Source: Kolteria novifilia (GTDB lineage: Bacteria > Planctomycetota > Planctomycetia > Kolteriales > Kolteriaceae). From it: a stretch of DNA of 64,000 bases. The stretch is taken from positions 682,001-746,000 of the forward strand of contig CP036279.1 of NCBI GenBank assembly GCA_007748055.1, written 5' to 3'. The notes beneath the pieces were generated by a model. The model was not told the origin of the DNA. It saw only the letters and a list, made by a program, of their open reading frames with translations, and made no database searches. Made by a program: the position numbers and the translations under genes. Every line of letters begins with the position of its first letter. The stretch's first letter is position 1. Below are positions 1-8,921 of the stretch, piece by piece.

Positions 1-1
1 C

Positions 2-580
2 ACGCAGGTCGGTCGGATCGTGGCGACGCTCGATCGGCTCGGTTTGCGGGAGAAGACGTTGATCCTCTTCACGGGGGACAATGGGACCAACAACGCGGGG
101 AAGGGGCAAGTGACCGAGATGGGGGCGCGCGTCCCGCTGATCGCGAGTTGTCCCAAGACGGTAGTGAGCGACGTCGTGAGCGACGAACTCGTCGATTTGA
201 GCGATGTCTTTCCGACGGTGTTGGCGTTCGCGGGGGTGGCGACGCCCTCGGGGCTAGAGATCGATGGCGAAAACCTGCTGCCGACCCTCGAAGGCTCCAA
301 GAGTCCGCATCGCGATTGGATCTTCAGCTACCTACATCGGTATCGGCTTTTGCGCGACCGGCGCTGGTTGCTCGACGGGGAAGGCCACTTCTACGACTGT
401 GGTGATCGGCGTGACGGCAAGGGCTATCGCGACGTGACCGAGTCGAAGGATCCGGAGGTGGTGGCGGCTCGGGCCCGTTTCGCCTCGATTCTCGCGGGGT
501 TGCCGGCGCCGACGTCGATCCCGCCTTGTCCGTATGTCGAAAAGCACCGAGAACGGCTGCTGAACATGTCATCACGATAG
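2..580 (+). CDS. Sulfatase, C-terminal fragment (5' end outside window)
   Basis: The frame is open to the window edge, so only about the last 192 residues are present. The segment TGDNGTNNAGKG followed by EMGARVPLI is the conserved C-terminal half of the alkaline-phosphatase-fold sulfatase core, including the metal-binding D-N pair. Later, DLSDVFPTVLAFAG and the hydrophobic turn after it match the sulfatase region that precedes the C-terminal subdomain. Planctomycetes carry many such exported enzymes for sulfated polysaccharides. The formylglycine-bearing CxPxR site and any signal peptide would lie upstream, so substrate and export cannot be judged here. Family assignment is firm; the specific substrate is unknown. 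Confidence 0.85.
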   Translation, partial: TQVGRIVATLDRLGLREKTLILFTGDNGTNNAGKGQVTEMGARVPLIASCPKTVVSDVVSDELVDLSDVFPTVLAFAGVATPSGLEIDGENLLPTLEGSKSPHRDWIFSYLHRYRLLRDRRWLLDGEGHFYDCGDRRDGKGYRDVTESKDPEVVAARARFASILAGLPAPTSIPPCPYVEKHRERLLNMSSR

Positions 581-753
581 ACGCCAAGCCCTTGGGGCAA
601 TAGGTAGAACTTGTCGTGTATGGTGTGGTGTTGGGGGAATGACGAGGTTAAAGTGAGCAATGTCTTGCGGTCCTTGGGAAGCACCGCTTGAAATGCCCAC
701 CCGCAGCCGATAACCTCATTGGTGTCAATTGGTTCCCGATGGATGTTTCGTCC

Positions 754-1113
754 ATGAGCGACGCTTTCCGAATCGAGCGGCACGGCGATGTCGCCGTCGT
801 CGTCCCTTCCAGCGAAGTGGAATCGCTCCAGTGGGAACTCATCGAAGAGGCTGCCGACCTCGTGGTGGCTCCCATCAGCCAGATGGAAGTTCCGATGGTG
901 GTCATCGACCTCAGCGAGGTCGAGTTCTTCGGTTCGGTCTTTCTCTCCCTTCTCTTGCGCACGTGGAAATCGGTCTACCAGCAGGGCGGAACGATGGTCC
1001 TTTGCGGCGTCTCGCAGCGGGCCCGTGAACTCTTGAAACTGACCGCTCTCGACACGCTCTGGGCGATCTACGAGACCCGCGAAGAGGCGATGCAGGTCCT
1101 TCAGGCCGATTGA
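754..1113 (+). CDS. STAS-domain protein (anti-sigma factor antagonist-like)
   Basis: A protein of about 119 residues consisting of one STAS fold: VVVPSSEVESL, then MVVIDLSEVEFFGSVFLSLLL, then the GGTMVLCGVSQRARELLKLTALD segment. It aligns with SpoIIAA/RsbV-type anti-anti-sigma factors, which bind an anti-sigma kinase and are switched by phosphorylation of a Ser or Thr near the centre; here S in FFGSVF is at that place. No kinase partner is adjacent. The start is uncertain: ATG at 754 was preferred because homology begins a few residues later, but ATG at 739 and 688 are in frame and none has a clear Shine-Dalgarno sequence. Confidence 0.8.
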   Translation: MSDAFRIERHGDVAVVVPSSEVESLQWELIEEAADLVVAPISQMEVPMVVIDLSEVEFFGSVFLSLLLRTWKSVYQQGGTMVLCGVSQRARELLKLTALDTLWAIYETREEAMQVLQAD

Positions 1114-1137
1114 CCGCTCGCGGGAAACGGCTATCCT
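1110..1137 (+). promoter_or_regulatory. Candidate sigma-70-type promoter for the LOG-family gene
   Basis: TTGACC at 1110-1115 and TATCCT at 1132-1137 are separated by 16 bp. The -35 hexamer overlaps the stop codon of the STAS gene. Transcription would begin near 1144, about 74 nt before the ATG at 1218. Judged by eye only. Confidence 0.4.
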
Positions 1138-1217
1138 TTGCATGCCTAGGGGAGTCGTTCAGGGCCAATCCCCACCTTTCAATCGTTGTCTTTTTCTCCG
1201 CCACGGGATCATCTCCG

Positions 1218-2201
1218 ATGTCGCAGCAAGTGCCTCTACGCGATGACGCTGCCGAAAGCATTCGTATCGTCCAGGGAATCAAGGATGTCGCCGACGGGCT
1301 GCTCGACGATGGCGCCGACCGGGGCGACTTGAAGCTGCTGTTGCGGACGCTCGAGGAATTGCGGCTCTCTTTTCGGAGCCTCTCTCGCTTCAAGGAGCGC
1401 CGCAAGGTCACCGTCTTCGGCTCGGCCCGAACCCAACCCGATCATCCCGACTACCAGCAAGCGGTCGCGTTTGGCCGGGCGATCGCCGAAGCGGGCTACA
1501 TGGTGATCACCGGCGGCGGTCCCGGCATCATGGAGGCCGCTCACGTCGGCTCCGATCCCTCGATGGCGATCGGTATCAACATCCGATTGCCGTTCGAGAA
1601 CGCCAATCCGCTCGTCGAGGACGACAAACTCCTGGAGATGAACTACTTCTTCACCCGCAAGCTCCTCTTCATCAAGGAGGCTCACGCGGTGGTGCTGATG
1701 CCCGGCGGGTTCGGCACGCTCGATGAAGGGTTCGAAAGCCTCACCCTCATCCAGACCGGAAAGTCGCGGATCGTTCCGATCGTCTTGCTCGATAATCCCG
1801 GTGGGAGCTATTGGAAGGAGTGGAGCGAGTACCTCGATCGTCAGCTCTACCAGAAGGGGATGATTTCCGAGGAGGACTTCAGTCTCTTCCGCGTGACCGA
1901 CAGCGTCGACGACGCGGTGGAGGAGGTGACTGCGTTCTATCGGGTCTTTCACAGCGAGCGCTATGTTCGCGGTCGGCTGGTGCTGCGGCTTTTGCACCCC
2001 CTCTCCGATGAGCTTTTCGAGCGAATCGAGAGTGAGTTCAGCGACATCCTCTCGCGGGGACGGTTCAAGCGGACCGAGGCGCACCATCACGAACTCAACG
2101 AGGCCGACGTCGCCCACTTGCCGCGTCTCTCGTTTCACTTCAACCGCCGCCACAACGGCCGGCTCCGTCAGCTCATCAATCTCATCAACGCGGAAGCATA
2201 G
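1218..2201 (+). CDS. LOG-family protein (nucleoside-monophosphate phosphoribohydrolase type)
   Basis: A 327-residue protein of the LOG/TIGR00730 family, once mislabelled lysine decarboxylase. Both signature motifs are present: GGGPGIMEAAH in the Rossmann core and PGGFGTLDEGFE, which carries the catalytic Arg/Glu region. Such enzymes hydrolyse nucleoside 5'-monophosphates (or cytokinin riboside monophosphates) to base and ribose-5-phosphate in the cytosol. The protein is longer than minimal LOG (about 190 residues), with an N-terminal helical segment of about 65 residues and a C-terminal extension of about 80, as in the larger bacterial PpnN-like subgroup. ATG 1218 was chosen because residues upstream in frame look non-coding. 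Substrate is not predictable from sequence alone. Confidence 0.85.
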   Translation: MSQQVPLRDDAAESIRIVQGIKDVADGLLDDGADRGDLKLLLRTLEELRLSFRSLSRFKERRKVTVFGSARTQPDHPDYQQAVAFGRAIAEAGYMVITGGGPGIMEAAHVGSDPSMAIGINIRLPFENANPLVEDDKLLEMNYFFTRKLLFIKEAHAVVLMPGGFGTLDEGFESLTLIQTGKSRIVPIVLLDNPGGSYWKEWSEYLDRQLYQKGMISEEDFSLFRVTDSVDDAVEEVTAFYRVFHSERYVRGRLVLRLLHPLSDELFERIESEFSDILSRGRFKRTEAHHHELNEADVAHLPRLSFHFNRRHNGRLRQLINLINAEA

Positions 2202-2273
2202 GGAACCGGGTGAAGGGGCGAAATGTCTTGGAGAGCGAGGCAGTTCGTTGCAAGAGAGCCCCCTCACCCCCAA

Positions 2274-2296
2274 CCCCTCTCCCACGGGGAGAGGGG
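2274..2296. repeat. Palindromic intergenic repeat (CCCCTCTCCC hairpin family)
   Basis: CCCCTCTCCC (2274-2283) pairs with GGGAGAGGGG (2287-2296) around a 3-nt loop. Related copies lie at 21444-21464, 21479-21501, 21588-21607, 56041-56062 and 56165-56185, always between genes. No T-run follows, so this is an interspersed repeat rather than a clear terminator. Confidence 0.7.
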
Positions 2297-2377
2297 AACT
2301 CCAATCGCCGAATCTCAGGCAGCATGAACTGTCTCTCCCCGGCGGGAGACGAGTGAGAGGTGTCTCTTCGCTTTAAT

Positions 2378-2797
2378 CTCGGCCGGCAACGTCTTCCTCT
2401 CGGAACGGCAACGCCGTTCTCTAATGAAGCCCAGGGTCGCGCTTCGCGCACCCTGGGTACTCTCGGCCGGCAACGTCTTCCTTTCGAAACGGCAACGCCG
2501 TTCTCTAATGAAGCCCAGGGTCGCGCTTCGCGCACGCTGGGTACTCTCGGCCGGCAACGTCTTCCTCTCGGAACGGCAACGCCGTTCTCTAATGAAGCCC
2601 AGGGTCGCGCTTCGCGCACCCTGGGTGCTCTCGGCCGGCAACGTCTTCCTCTCGGAACGGCAACGCCGTTCTCTAATGAAGCCCAGGGTCGCGCTTCGCG
2701 CACGCTGGGTACTCTCGGCCGGCAACGTCTTCCTCTCGGAACGGCAACGCCGTTCTCTAATGAAGCCCAGGGTCGCGCTTCGCGCACCCTGGGTACC
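2378..2797. repeat. Tandem array: five copies of an 84-bp unit
   Basis: Units begin at 2378, 2462, 2546, 2630 and 2714, exactly 84 bp apart, and are nearly identical. Differences are single bases such as CTCTCGG/CTTTCGA and CACCC/CACGC. Each unit holds two inverted repeats: AACGG...CCGTT, and a longer stem CCCAGGGT...ACCCTGGG enclosing a second CGCG/CGCG pairing. Because 84 is a multiple of three, several frames on both strands stay open and give repetitive artefact ORFs. There is no ribosome binding site or homology, so I call this non-coding. Confidence 0.9.
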
Positions 2798-2978
2798 GAA
2801 TGAAAGAAAACACCAACCCCGCCGGGGTTGTCTAGCAGCCCGTTGATCCATTCGCTGCGGTCTACGACCGGCGCTTTTGAGCAATGTCCGCGTCAAAGAA
2901 ACTCGATGAATCTACGGATTCGCGTGCGGTTCCTCTCCTTGATCTTGGCCAACATGGCTCGTTCGTGCCTTGGTCCGC
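2798..2978. other. Intergenic segment with a CAACCCC/GGGGTTG hairpin
   Basis: No gene is supported here. CAACCCC at 2812-2818 pairs with GGGGTTG at 2822-2828. The remainder is ordinary intergenic sequence between the tandem array and the 3' end of the minus-strand gene ending at 2979. Confidence 0.5.
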
Positions 2979-3353
2979 TCAAGTCAACGGGCTGCCAGAC
3001 GACGCATTGCTTTCCCAACGCTCGATCGGCGTGGCGAGCGGTGAGAGCGGTCGGCGATACTCGTAGATCCAGACGTCGTGGCCACCAAGGGTCGTTGTCC
3101 GGATCCGGGCGTAGAGGCCCGTGTCGACATCCTCGAACTCGTCGAGCGCCGGCAGTTCCGAGGTCGCGATCTCGACGATATCTCCCTCGAAACTCGCCGA
3201 GCCTTTCCCAATGCGAATCGCCCCCGGATAGGGGCCGAGATGGTGAAGCTCCCCAATCACTCGATCGGGCCAGTGCGACCGCATCGTGCGGGGAGGACGA
3301 ATGCCGGGACGAAGCAGGCCGTAGACGAAGAGCAGGCAGGTGTCGTCGCTCAT
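2979..3353 (-). CDS. Gamma-glutamylcyclotransferase-like (AIG2/GGCT) protein
   Basis: A 124-residue protein. The N-terminus LLFVYGLLRPG is the diagnostic YGxLxxG substrate-binding loop of the GGCT/AIG2 fold, and DEFEDVD near residue 71 supplies the acidic catalytic Glu typical of the family. The family releases 5-oxoproline from gamma-glutamyl compounds or acts on gamma-glutamylamines; which reaction applies here is unknown. The ATG (complement of 3351-3353) lies 2 bp after the stop of the large FAD/Fe-S dehydrogenase, so the two are probably co-transcribed. The frame is open far upstream, but only this part has homology. Confidence 0.8.
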   Translation of the reverse strand: MSDDTCLLFVYGLLRPGIRPPRTMRSHWPDRVIGELHHLGPYPGAIRIGKGSASFEGDIVEIATSELPALDEFEDVDTGLYARIRTTTLGGHDVWIYEYRRPLSPLATPIERWESNASSGSPLT

Positions 3354-3355
3354 GC

Positions 3356-6292
3356 TCACTCCGGACCGAGAAGCCGTCGGTGCAGGTACGAAACGGGATG
3401 AAGGGAATCGCGACCGGCGAGATCGCGCATCTGGGTTCGACAAGAGAAGCCTGGCGCGACGATCGTCGCTTCCGGCTCCGCGCGCAGGGCGGGCAGGAGC
3501 CGATCCTCCGCGACCGCATGGCTGACGTCGTAGTGTCTCTTCTCGTAACCGAAGGCCCCGGCCATGCCGCAGCAACCGGTGTTGAGAACGGTCGGCTTCG
3601 CGTTGCCGAGTAGCTCGAGGGCGCGGACGCTCGCGTCGAACTCGCCCGCCGCCTTTTGGTGACAGTGGCCGTGAACCAGCAGTCGCTCCGTCGACTCCGT
3701 CGCGGGGGTCGGCAGGCTCGAATCGCCGCGACGTGCCTGTTCGGCGAGCCATGTCTCGACCAGCGATATTCGGGACGCGACCAGAGTCGCCTCGTCGCCG
3801 GGAACGAGGTCGCGCCATTCGTCCTCCAGGGTGAGGAGGCAACTCGGCTCGAGCCCCAGGATCGGCAATCCCGACTCCGCGGAGGGGAGCAGGCGATCGA
3901 TTCCCTGGCGAGCGAGTTGTTTGGCGTCGTTGAGAAACCCCTTTGAAATCATGGTGCGGCCGCAGCAGACCTTCGCGAGCGAGACTTGATAGCCTGCTCG
4001 TTCGAGAAGCTCGACCGCCGCTTGCCCGACACTCGGCTCGTGATGGTTGATGAAACAGTCGGCGAGAAGGACGACCTTGCCCCGCAACTCCCGACCGACC
4101 GAACGATGGCGAAGGAACCAGTCGTAGAGGGTCCGGCGGTGGAATCGGGGGAGTTTGCGTCGTCGATCGATGCCGACAAACCACTCCATGAAGAGTCGCG
4201 TCGGGAGGGAACGGGCCACCCAGTTGGAAAAGGGAGAGAACCGCGAGCCGAGTGAACTGAGCCTCGGGTATGCCGCCATCATCCGAGCCAGCAGCGGCGG
4301 CATCTTTCGCGCGTGCGACTGGTGAAGATACTCGGACTTCATCTTGGCGACGTCGACGCTGGTTGGGCATTCCGTCTTGCAGGCCTTGCACGCCAGGCAG
4401 AAATCGAGGGCTTCCTCGAGCAGAGGGGAACTCCAGGTGGAGCCCGATTTCGGCCCGAGCCGTCCCTCCATCGCGGCACGCAGCAGGTTCGCCCGGCCGC
4501 GCGGCGAGTGCTGTTCGTCATGGGTCGCGGCGAAGCTGGGACACATCGTGCCGATACCCTGTCGCCGGCAAAGGGCGTTGCCGTTGCAGCGTGAGGCGAC
4601 ATCGGCGATCGACGTCGCCTCACCGAAGTGATAGAGCGTCGGTGGAGCGGTGGTGGTCGCGGTCTCGGTCCGAAGGTGTTCGGTGGGAAGAGGGGCTTCG
4701 ACGATCTTGCCGGGGTTCATCAAGTCGTCGGGATCGAAGCCGCGCTTGATGCGCCGAAACGCCTCGTAGAGCGAGTCGCCGAAGAGCTTGCGGTTGTAGT
4801 AGCTGCGGCAGAGGCCGTCGCCGTGCTCGCCACTGAGGGAGCCGCCGTACTTGATGACCAGGTCGACCACTTCGTCGGCGATGGCCGCCATGTCGCGCCG
4901 TCCCTCGACCGAGTGCAAGTCGAGCAAGGGGCGAATGTGCAGGCATCCGACACTGGCATGACCGTAGAAGGAGCCGGTGGTGCGATAGCGGGCGAGAATC
5001 GCCTTGAATTCGGTGACGAAGGAGGCGAGGCGAGCCGGATCGACCGCGGTGTCCTCGACGAAGGTAACCGGCTTGCGCAGACCGGGGATCGAGTAGAGCA
5101 GCGGCATGCCGGTTCGGCGGACGCTCCAAACGTGGTTGGCGAACTCGACATCGCGCGAGGCCAGGATGGTCCCGACGGGATGGTCGGCCAAGCGGGTTCG
5201 CAACTCGTCGAACCCCTTGTCGATCCGCCGCGGGTCGTCGTCCATGAACTCGACGAGGAGAAGGGCTTCGGGGTCGCCGTCCACGAAGTCGACATGTTTC
5301 GCGTACTCGAGGCTCTTCTTCGCGAGATCGATGATCATCTTGTCGATCAGTTCGATCGCCGACGGTTGGGTCTCGAGGATCGTCGGCGTCGACTCGAGCG
5401 CATCCTCGAGTTTGGCGAAGTGCAGCGCCGCGATGCCCCGATGTTTCGGCTTCTCGACGATCCCGAGGCGAGCTTCGACCAGGGTGGCGAGCGTCCCTTC
5501 GCTTCCCACCAGGAGCTTGGCGAGATTGAGCGGCGCCGGCGGTAGGAGAGCGTCGAGGCTGTAGCCGCTCACTCGTCGCAGGACCTTGGGAAAGATGTCG
5601 CGAATCTCTTGCTCGTGGCGGGACAGGACCCACGTTGTCGCCCGGTAGACTTGCCCCAACCGGCCGTCGCGATGCTTGAGCTTTTCGATCTCGACCTCGT
5701 CGACGGCTCCGAAACGAGCGACCTTGCCGTCGGTGAGCACGGCGTCGAGTTCGAGGACGTGGTCGATGGTCTTGCCGAATCGGACCGAGCGAGCGCCGGC
5801 GGAGTTGTTGCCGATCATCCCGCCGAGATTGGCGCGGTCGATGGTCGCGACGTCGGGGCCGAACATGAAACCGTGCGGATCGAGCGCTCGATTGAGGTGT
5901 CCGAGGACGACACCCGGTTCGACGCGGGCGGTCCGCTCGGTCGGGTCGATGTCGAGGACGCGATTGAGGTACTTCGAGAAGTCGATGACGAGGCCATGAC
6001 CGATCGTCTGGCCGGAGAGGCTGGTTCCCCCGCCGCGGGGAACGAGGGGGACGCGCTGTTCCATCGCGATGCTGACCGCGGCGACGACGTCCTCTCGCGT
6101 CTTGGGAATGACGACGCCGATCGGTTCGATTTGGTAGATGCTCGCGTCGGTGCTGTAGAGCGCGCGCGAGGCCGGGTCGAAGCGGACCTCACCCTGGAGA
6201 TGGGCGCGAAGCGCCTGGGCGAGGGCGTCCCGCTTCAGGTCGGTCCAATCGGGGGCCTCAACGGGTGTCTGCTTCAATCGGAGAGGTCCCAT
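3356..6292 (-). CDS. FAD-binding and Fe-S-binding dehydrogenase (D-lactate/glycolate-type, GlcD-GlpC fusion)
   Basis: A 978-residue fusion. Residues about 40-220 form a PCMH-type FAD domain (PLVPRGGGTSLSGQTIG) and about 220-540 the FAD-linked oxidase C-terminal domain. Then come Fe-S segments: a CNGNALC...MCPSF site near 580 and CLACKACKTECP near 645. Last are two CCG-type domains (CCGRTMISKGF and CCGMAGAFGYEK). The layout matches large D-lactate dehydrogenases and 2-hydroxyacid oxidases of the Dld/YdiJ kind, which oxidise D-2-hydroxyacids and pass electrons to quinone or cytochrome at the membrane. No transmembrane helix is evident. The precise hydroxyacid cannot be inferred. The gene leads a two-gene unit with the GGCT-like protein. 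Confidence 0.88.
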   Translation of the reverse strand: MGPLRLKQTPVEAPDWTDLKRDALAQALRAHLQGEVRFDPASRALYSTDASIYQIEPIGVVIPKTREDVVAAVSIAMEQRVPLVPRGGGTSLSGQTIGHGLVIDFSKYLNRVLDIDPTERTARVEPGVVLGHLNRALDPHGFMFGPDVATIDRANLGGMIGNNSAGARSVRFGKTIDHVLELDAVLTDGKVARFGAVDEVEIEKLKHRDGRLGQVYRATTWVLSRHEQEIRDIFPKVLRRVSGYSLDALLPPAPLNLAKLLVGSEGTLATLVEARLGIVEKPKHRGIAALHFAKLEDALESTPTILETQPSAIELIDKMIIDLAKKSLEYAKHVDFVDGDPEALLLVEFMDDDPRRIDKGFDELRTRLADHPVGTILASRDVEFANHVWSVRRTGMPLLYSIPGLRKPVTFVEDTAVDPARLASFVTEFKAILARYRTTGSFYGHASVGCLHIRPLLDLHSVEGRRDMAAIADEVVDLVIKYGGSLSGEHGDGLCRSYYNRKLFGDSLYEAFRRIKRGFDPDDLMNPGKIVEAPLPTEHLRTETATTTAPPTLYHFGEATSIADVASRCNGNALCRRQGIGTMCPSFAATHDEQHSPRGRANLLRAAMEGRLGPKSGSTWSSPLLEEALDFCLACKACKTECPTSVDVAKMKSEYLHQSHARKMPPLLARMMAAYPRLSSLGSRFSPFSNWVARSLPTRLFMEWFVGIDRRRKLPRFHRRTLYDWFLRHRSVGRELRGKVVLLADCFINHHEPSVGQAAVELLERAGYQVSLAKVCCGRTMISKGFLNDAKQLARQGIDRLLPSAESGLPILGLEPSCLLTLEDEWRDLVPGDEATLVASRISLVETWLAEQARRGDSSLPTPATESTERLLVHGHCHQKAAGEFDASVRALELLGNAKPTVLNTGCCGMAGAFGYEKRHYDVSHAVAEDRLLPALRAEPEATIVAPGFSCRTQMRDLAGRDSLHPVSYLHRRLLGPE

Positions 6293-6466
6293 CCATTGGC
6301 GCTATCGTGTCTCCGGCGGTGGCCCCACCGTTCGCCCAGCGCCGAGAGGAAGGAATCGCATCCTCCGGGCCCGCGAGGGAAAGGCCGGGCAGCGATCGAC
6401 ACACGATCGCCGCCGGAGACACTGTTGGTACGAGGAGCATTTTACGACAGGTCGGGATTCGAATCC

Positions 6467-8053
6467 CTACCCCGCGTGAAAGGTCGTCGTCGCCGGCGAA
6501 TCGCCGAAGGTCGCCACAACCCCTCGGTTGTCGTTGGCGGCAAGGTGCTCGAGGATCTTGTAGACGACTTCCGCTTCCTCGGGATTTCCGATCGCCGACG
6601 CGATCTCCTCGGCGGTCGAACTTCCGGTCGCCGACGCGAGGTGGGACATCGCCTTGGCCTGCAAGTCGAGCACGGCGGCGGCCGCCTTTTTTCCGGCTTC
6701 GACGCCGGGTTGATGGTAGGCGTTGATGTTGACCAGCTCGCCATAGTACCCGACGGCGCGATCGTAGAGGGCGATCAGGGCCCCAACGTAGAAGGGGGTC
6801 ACCTCGGGGATGGTGATGGTCATCGAATCGCGGCCACCCTCGAAGAGGGCCCGGCGCGTTCCCTGGAGGAATCCGCAAAGGAAGTCGCCCGCGGTCGTGC
6901 CCGGTTCGACGTTGATCGAGTCGCCGTCGCGATCCTTGAGGACTTGGATGAAGGTCGCGAAGAAGTTGTTGACGCCGTCGCGCAATTGCTGGACGTAGGC
7001 GTGCTGGTCGGTCGACCCCTTGTTGCCGTAGACCGCGATGCCTTGGTTGACGACGTTGCCGTCACGATCGAGCCGCTTGCCGAGCGACTCCATGACGAGT
7101 TGCTGGAGGTAGCGGCTGAAGAGTTCGAGTCGATCCTTGTAGGGGAGGATCACCATGTCCTTGGCTCCCTTGCCGTTGCCGACCTTGTACCACATCAGCG
7201 CGAGCAGGGCGGCGGGATTGTTGCGGATGTCGTGATCGCGCGTCACCTCGTCCATCGCCGCGGCCCCCTTGAGGATCGACTCGATGTCGATGCCCTGCAG
7301 CGCCGCGGGAACAAGACCGACCGCCGACATGACCGAGGTCCGGCCACCGACCCAGTCCCACAGCGGGAAACGAGCCAGCCAACCCTCGGACTCGGCTTGC
7401 TTGTCGAGTTTGCTGCCTTCCATCGTGATCGCGATAGCCCGATCGGCGAAGCGGAGACCGGCCTTCTCGTAGGCGGCGGTCACTTCGAGCATGCCGTTGC
7501 GTGGTTCGGGGGTGCCGCCGGATTTGGAGACCACCGTCACCAGCGTCTGTTCGAGCTGGTCGTGGAGCTTGTCGATGACCTGGTCGATGCCGTCGGGATC
7601 GGTGTTGTCGACGAAGTGGGGGGTGACCGGGTCGTTGTTGCCGGCGAGGGCGCGGGCGACGAACTGCGGCCCGAGCGCCGAACCGCCGATGCCGACGTGG
7701 ATCAGGTGCTTGTAGGGGCCGCTTTGGGCATGAACGGTCCCGTCGTGGATGCTCTTGGCGAAACTGAGGATCTTCGCGTTGGTTCTGGTGATCTCGTTGG
7801 TGATGTCGTCACTGGGAGCCAGGGATGGGGTCCGCAGCCAGTAGTGGCCGACCATCCGGTTCTCGTCCTTGTTGGCGATCGCTCCCGATTCGAGGGCCTC
7901 CATGGCGTCCATCGCTTGGTGGATGGCCGGCTTCATACTGTTGAGGTATTCCTCGTCGAAGTTCATCCGACTGATATCGAGGGAAATGCCCAAGGACCGA
8001 TTGGTGTAGATGTAATCGCAATAGCGTTGCCACAAACTCAGTGCGTCGGCCAT
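6467..8053 (-). CDS. pgi: Glucose-6-phosphate isomerase
   Basis: A 528-residue enzyme interconverting glucose-6-phosphate and fructose-6-phosphate in the cytosol. The phosphate-binding loop [13 protein letters not shown], the [12 protein letters not shown] segment and a [13 protein letters not shown] region (around residues 130-260) are the SIS-fold PGI hallmarks. [12 protein letters not shown] supplies the C-terminal catalytic region. The start is ATG 8053 because GAGGAG sits 7 bp upstream and the frame before it lacks homology. A 14-bp palindrome (GGGATTCGAATCCC, 6453-6466) directly abuts the stop codon. Length is typical of the family. Confidence 0.92.
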   Translation of the reverse strand: MADALSLWQRYCDYIYTNRSLGISLDISRMNFDEEYLNSMKPAIHQAMDAMEALESGAIANKDENRMVGHYWLRTPSLAPSDDITNEITRTNAKILSFAKSIHDGTVHAQSGPYKHLIHVGIGGSALGPQFVARALAGNNDPVTPHFVDNTDPDGIDQVIDKLHDQLEQTLVTVVSKSGGTPEPRNGMLEVTAAYEKAGLRFADRAIAITMEGSKLDKQAESEGWLARFPLWDWVGGRTSVMSAVGLVPAALQGIDIESILKGAAAMDEVTRDHDIRNNPAALLALMWYKVGNGKGAKDMVILPYKDRLELFSRYLQQLVMESLGKRLDRDGNVVNQGIAVYGNKGSTDQHAYVQQLRDGVNNFFATFIQVLKDRDGDSINVEPGTTAGDFLCGFLQGTRRALFEGGRDSMTITIPEVTPFYVGALIALYDRAVGYYGELVNINAYHQPGVEAGKKAAAAVLDLQAKAMSHLASATGSSTAEEIASAIGNPEEAEVVYKILEHLAANDNRGVVATFGDSPATTTFHAG

Positions 8054-8221
8054 CGTCGTCTCCTCGGCTCGGATCGCTCGTTCTTCAAAACGCGTTCGCC
8101 CCAGTTGGGCCTCACCCGGCGGCATCTTATCAATTCGTCTAGGCGCGGCTTGCCGAGTGTCGGCGGACCCGAATCCCGCCTTTGTCGGTGTGATCCCGAG
8201 GGCGCTTCGCCGTGAATTTTC

Positions 8222-8249
8222 TTGCAGCCGCTGGGAAACCTTCTACGCT
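8222..8249 (+). promoter_or_regulatory. Weak candidate promoter upstream of the small exported protein
   Basis: TTGCAG (8222-8227) and TACGCT (8244-8249) are 16 bp apart and lie about 80 bp before the ATG at 8328. The -10 is a poor match, so this is tentative. Confidence 0.2.
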
Positions 8250-8327
8250 ATGGGGCGCCGTGGGATCTGAGTCGACCCGAAGACTGTCACCGGGTTGGCG
8301 TTGCACTCTTCTAGGGAGGATGAGCAG

Positions 8328-8822
8328 ATGGATCCACGAAGTGTTCGGATGGCGATCATCGCGCTTGGCACCTGTCTCTGCTTGTCGCTGGCGGTCAACG
8401 CCGACGACGCCAAGAATACCAAGGCGAGTAAGACCAAGCCCGCAGCGAAGTCGTCCCAGACCAAGCCCGCGGCGAAGTCGTCCCAGACTTCCGGGCGTTT
8501 GCCGATCGGTTGGAATCGACTCGGCCTCAGCGACCAACAGCGACAAAAGATCTACACATTCCAAGCCGACACCAAAAAGAAGTCGGCCACTGTCGATCAG
8601 CAGATCGACGAGCTGCAGAAGAAACTCAAGGCTCTCCGCGCGACCAAGGATGGCCATCGCGACCAACTGGACAAGCAGATCCGAACGGTGCTCAATCCGG
8701 CCCAACGCGAGATGCTCGCGCTGATCGAAGCCGAGAAGAAGGTGGAGAAGGAAGCCGGAGTGACCCCCGAGGAGTTGCCGAAGGGGAAGTCGACCGCCGC
8801 GACCTCCAAAAGCAAGGACTGA
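8328..8822 (+). CDS. Small exported coiled-coil protein, function unknown
   Basis: A 164-residue protein with a signal peptide (basic MDPRSVR, then a hydrophobic run ending near LAVNA-DD). A Lys/Ser/Ala-rich linker contains a duplicated nine-residue unit TKPAAKSSQ, encoded by an almost exact 27-bp tandem DNA repeat (8434-8487). The C-terminal two thirds is a charged helix-rich region with DQQRQKIYTFQADTKK and LNPAQREMLALIE. It is reminiscent of periplasmic LTxxQ/Spy-like helical proteins, but similarity is only in style. The start is firm: AGGGAGGA at 8313-8320 lies 7 bp before ATG 8328. Alternatives are periplasmic chaperone or structural protein. Confidence 0.75.
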   Translation: MDPRSVRMAIIALGTCLCLSLAVNADDAKNTKASKTKPAAKSSQTKPAAKSSQTSGRLPIGWNRLGLSDQQRQKIYTFQADTKKKSATVDQQIDELQKKLKALRATKDGHRDQLDKQIRTVLNPAQREMLALIEAEKKVEKEAGVTPEELPKGKSTAATSKSKD

Positions 8823-8921
8823 TCGGCGTTGGCTCCTCAACGCGACCAGCCTTGATCGCTCCCGAGTCCGCGCTCGCTCGTCTTCCACCCGACCGACCAC
8901 AGTGACGAGGATGACGAGCCC

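Noticed and set aside
2360-2896. Long repetitive open frames on both strands over the 84-bp repeats
   Set aside because: They exist because the unit length is divisible by three; no ribosome site, no homology, same in several frames.
6453-6466. GGATTCGAATCCC resembles a tRNA T-arm just after pgi
   Set aside because: It is a simple palindrome on the stop-codon side; no acceptor, anticodon or D arm could be built on either strand.
5609-8215. Very long plus-strand frame opposite pgi and the dehydrogenase
   Set aside because: Shadow of GC-rich minus-strand genes; no homology and Asp/Val-rich antisense composition.
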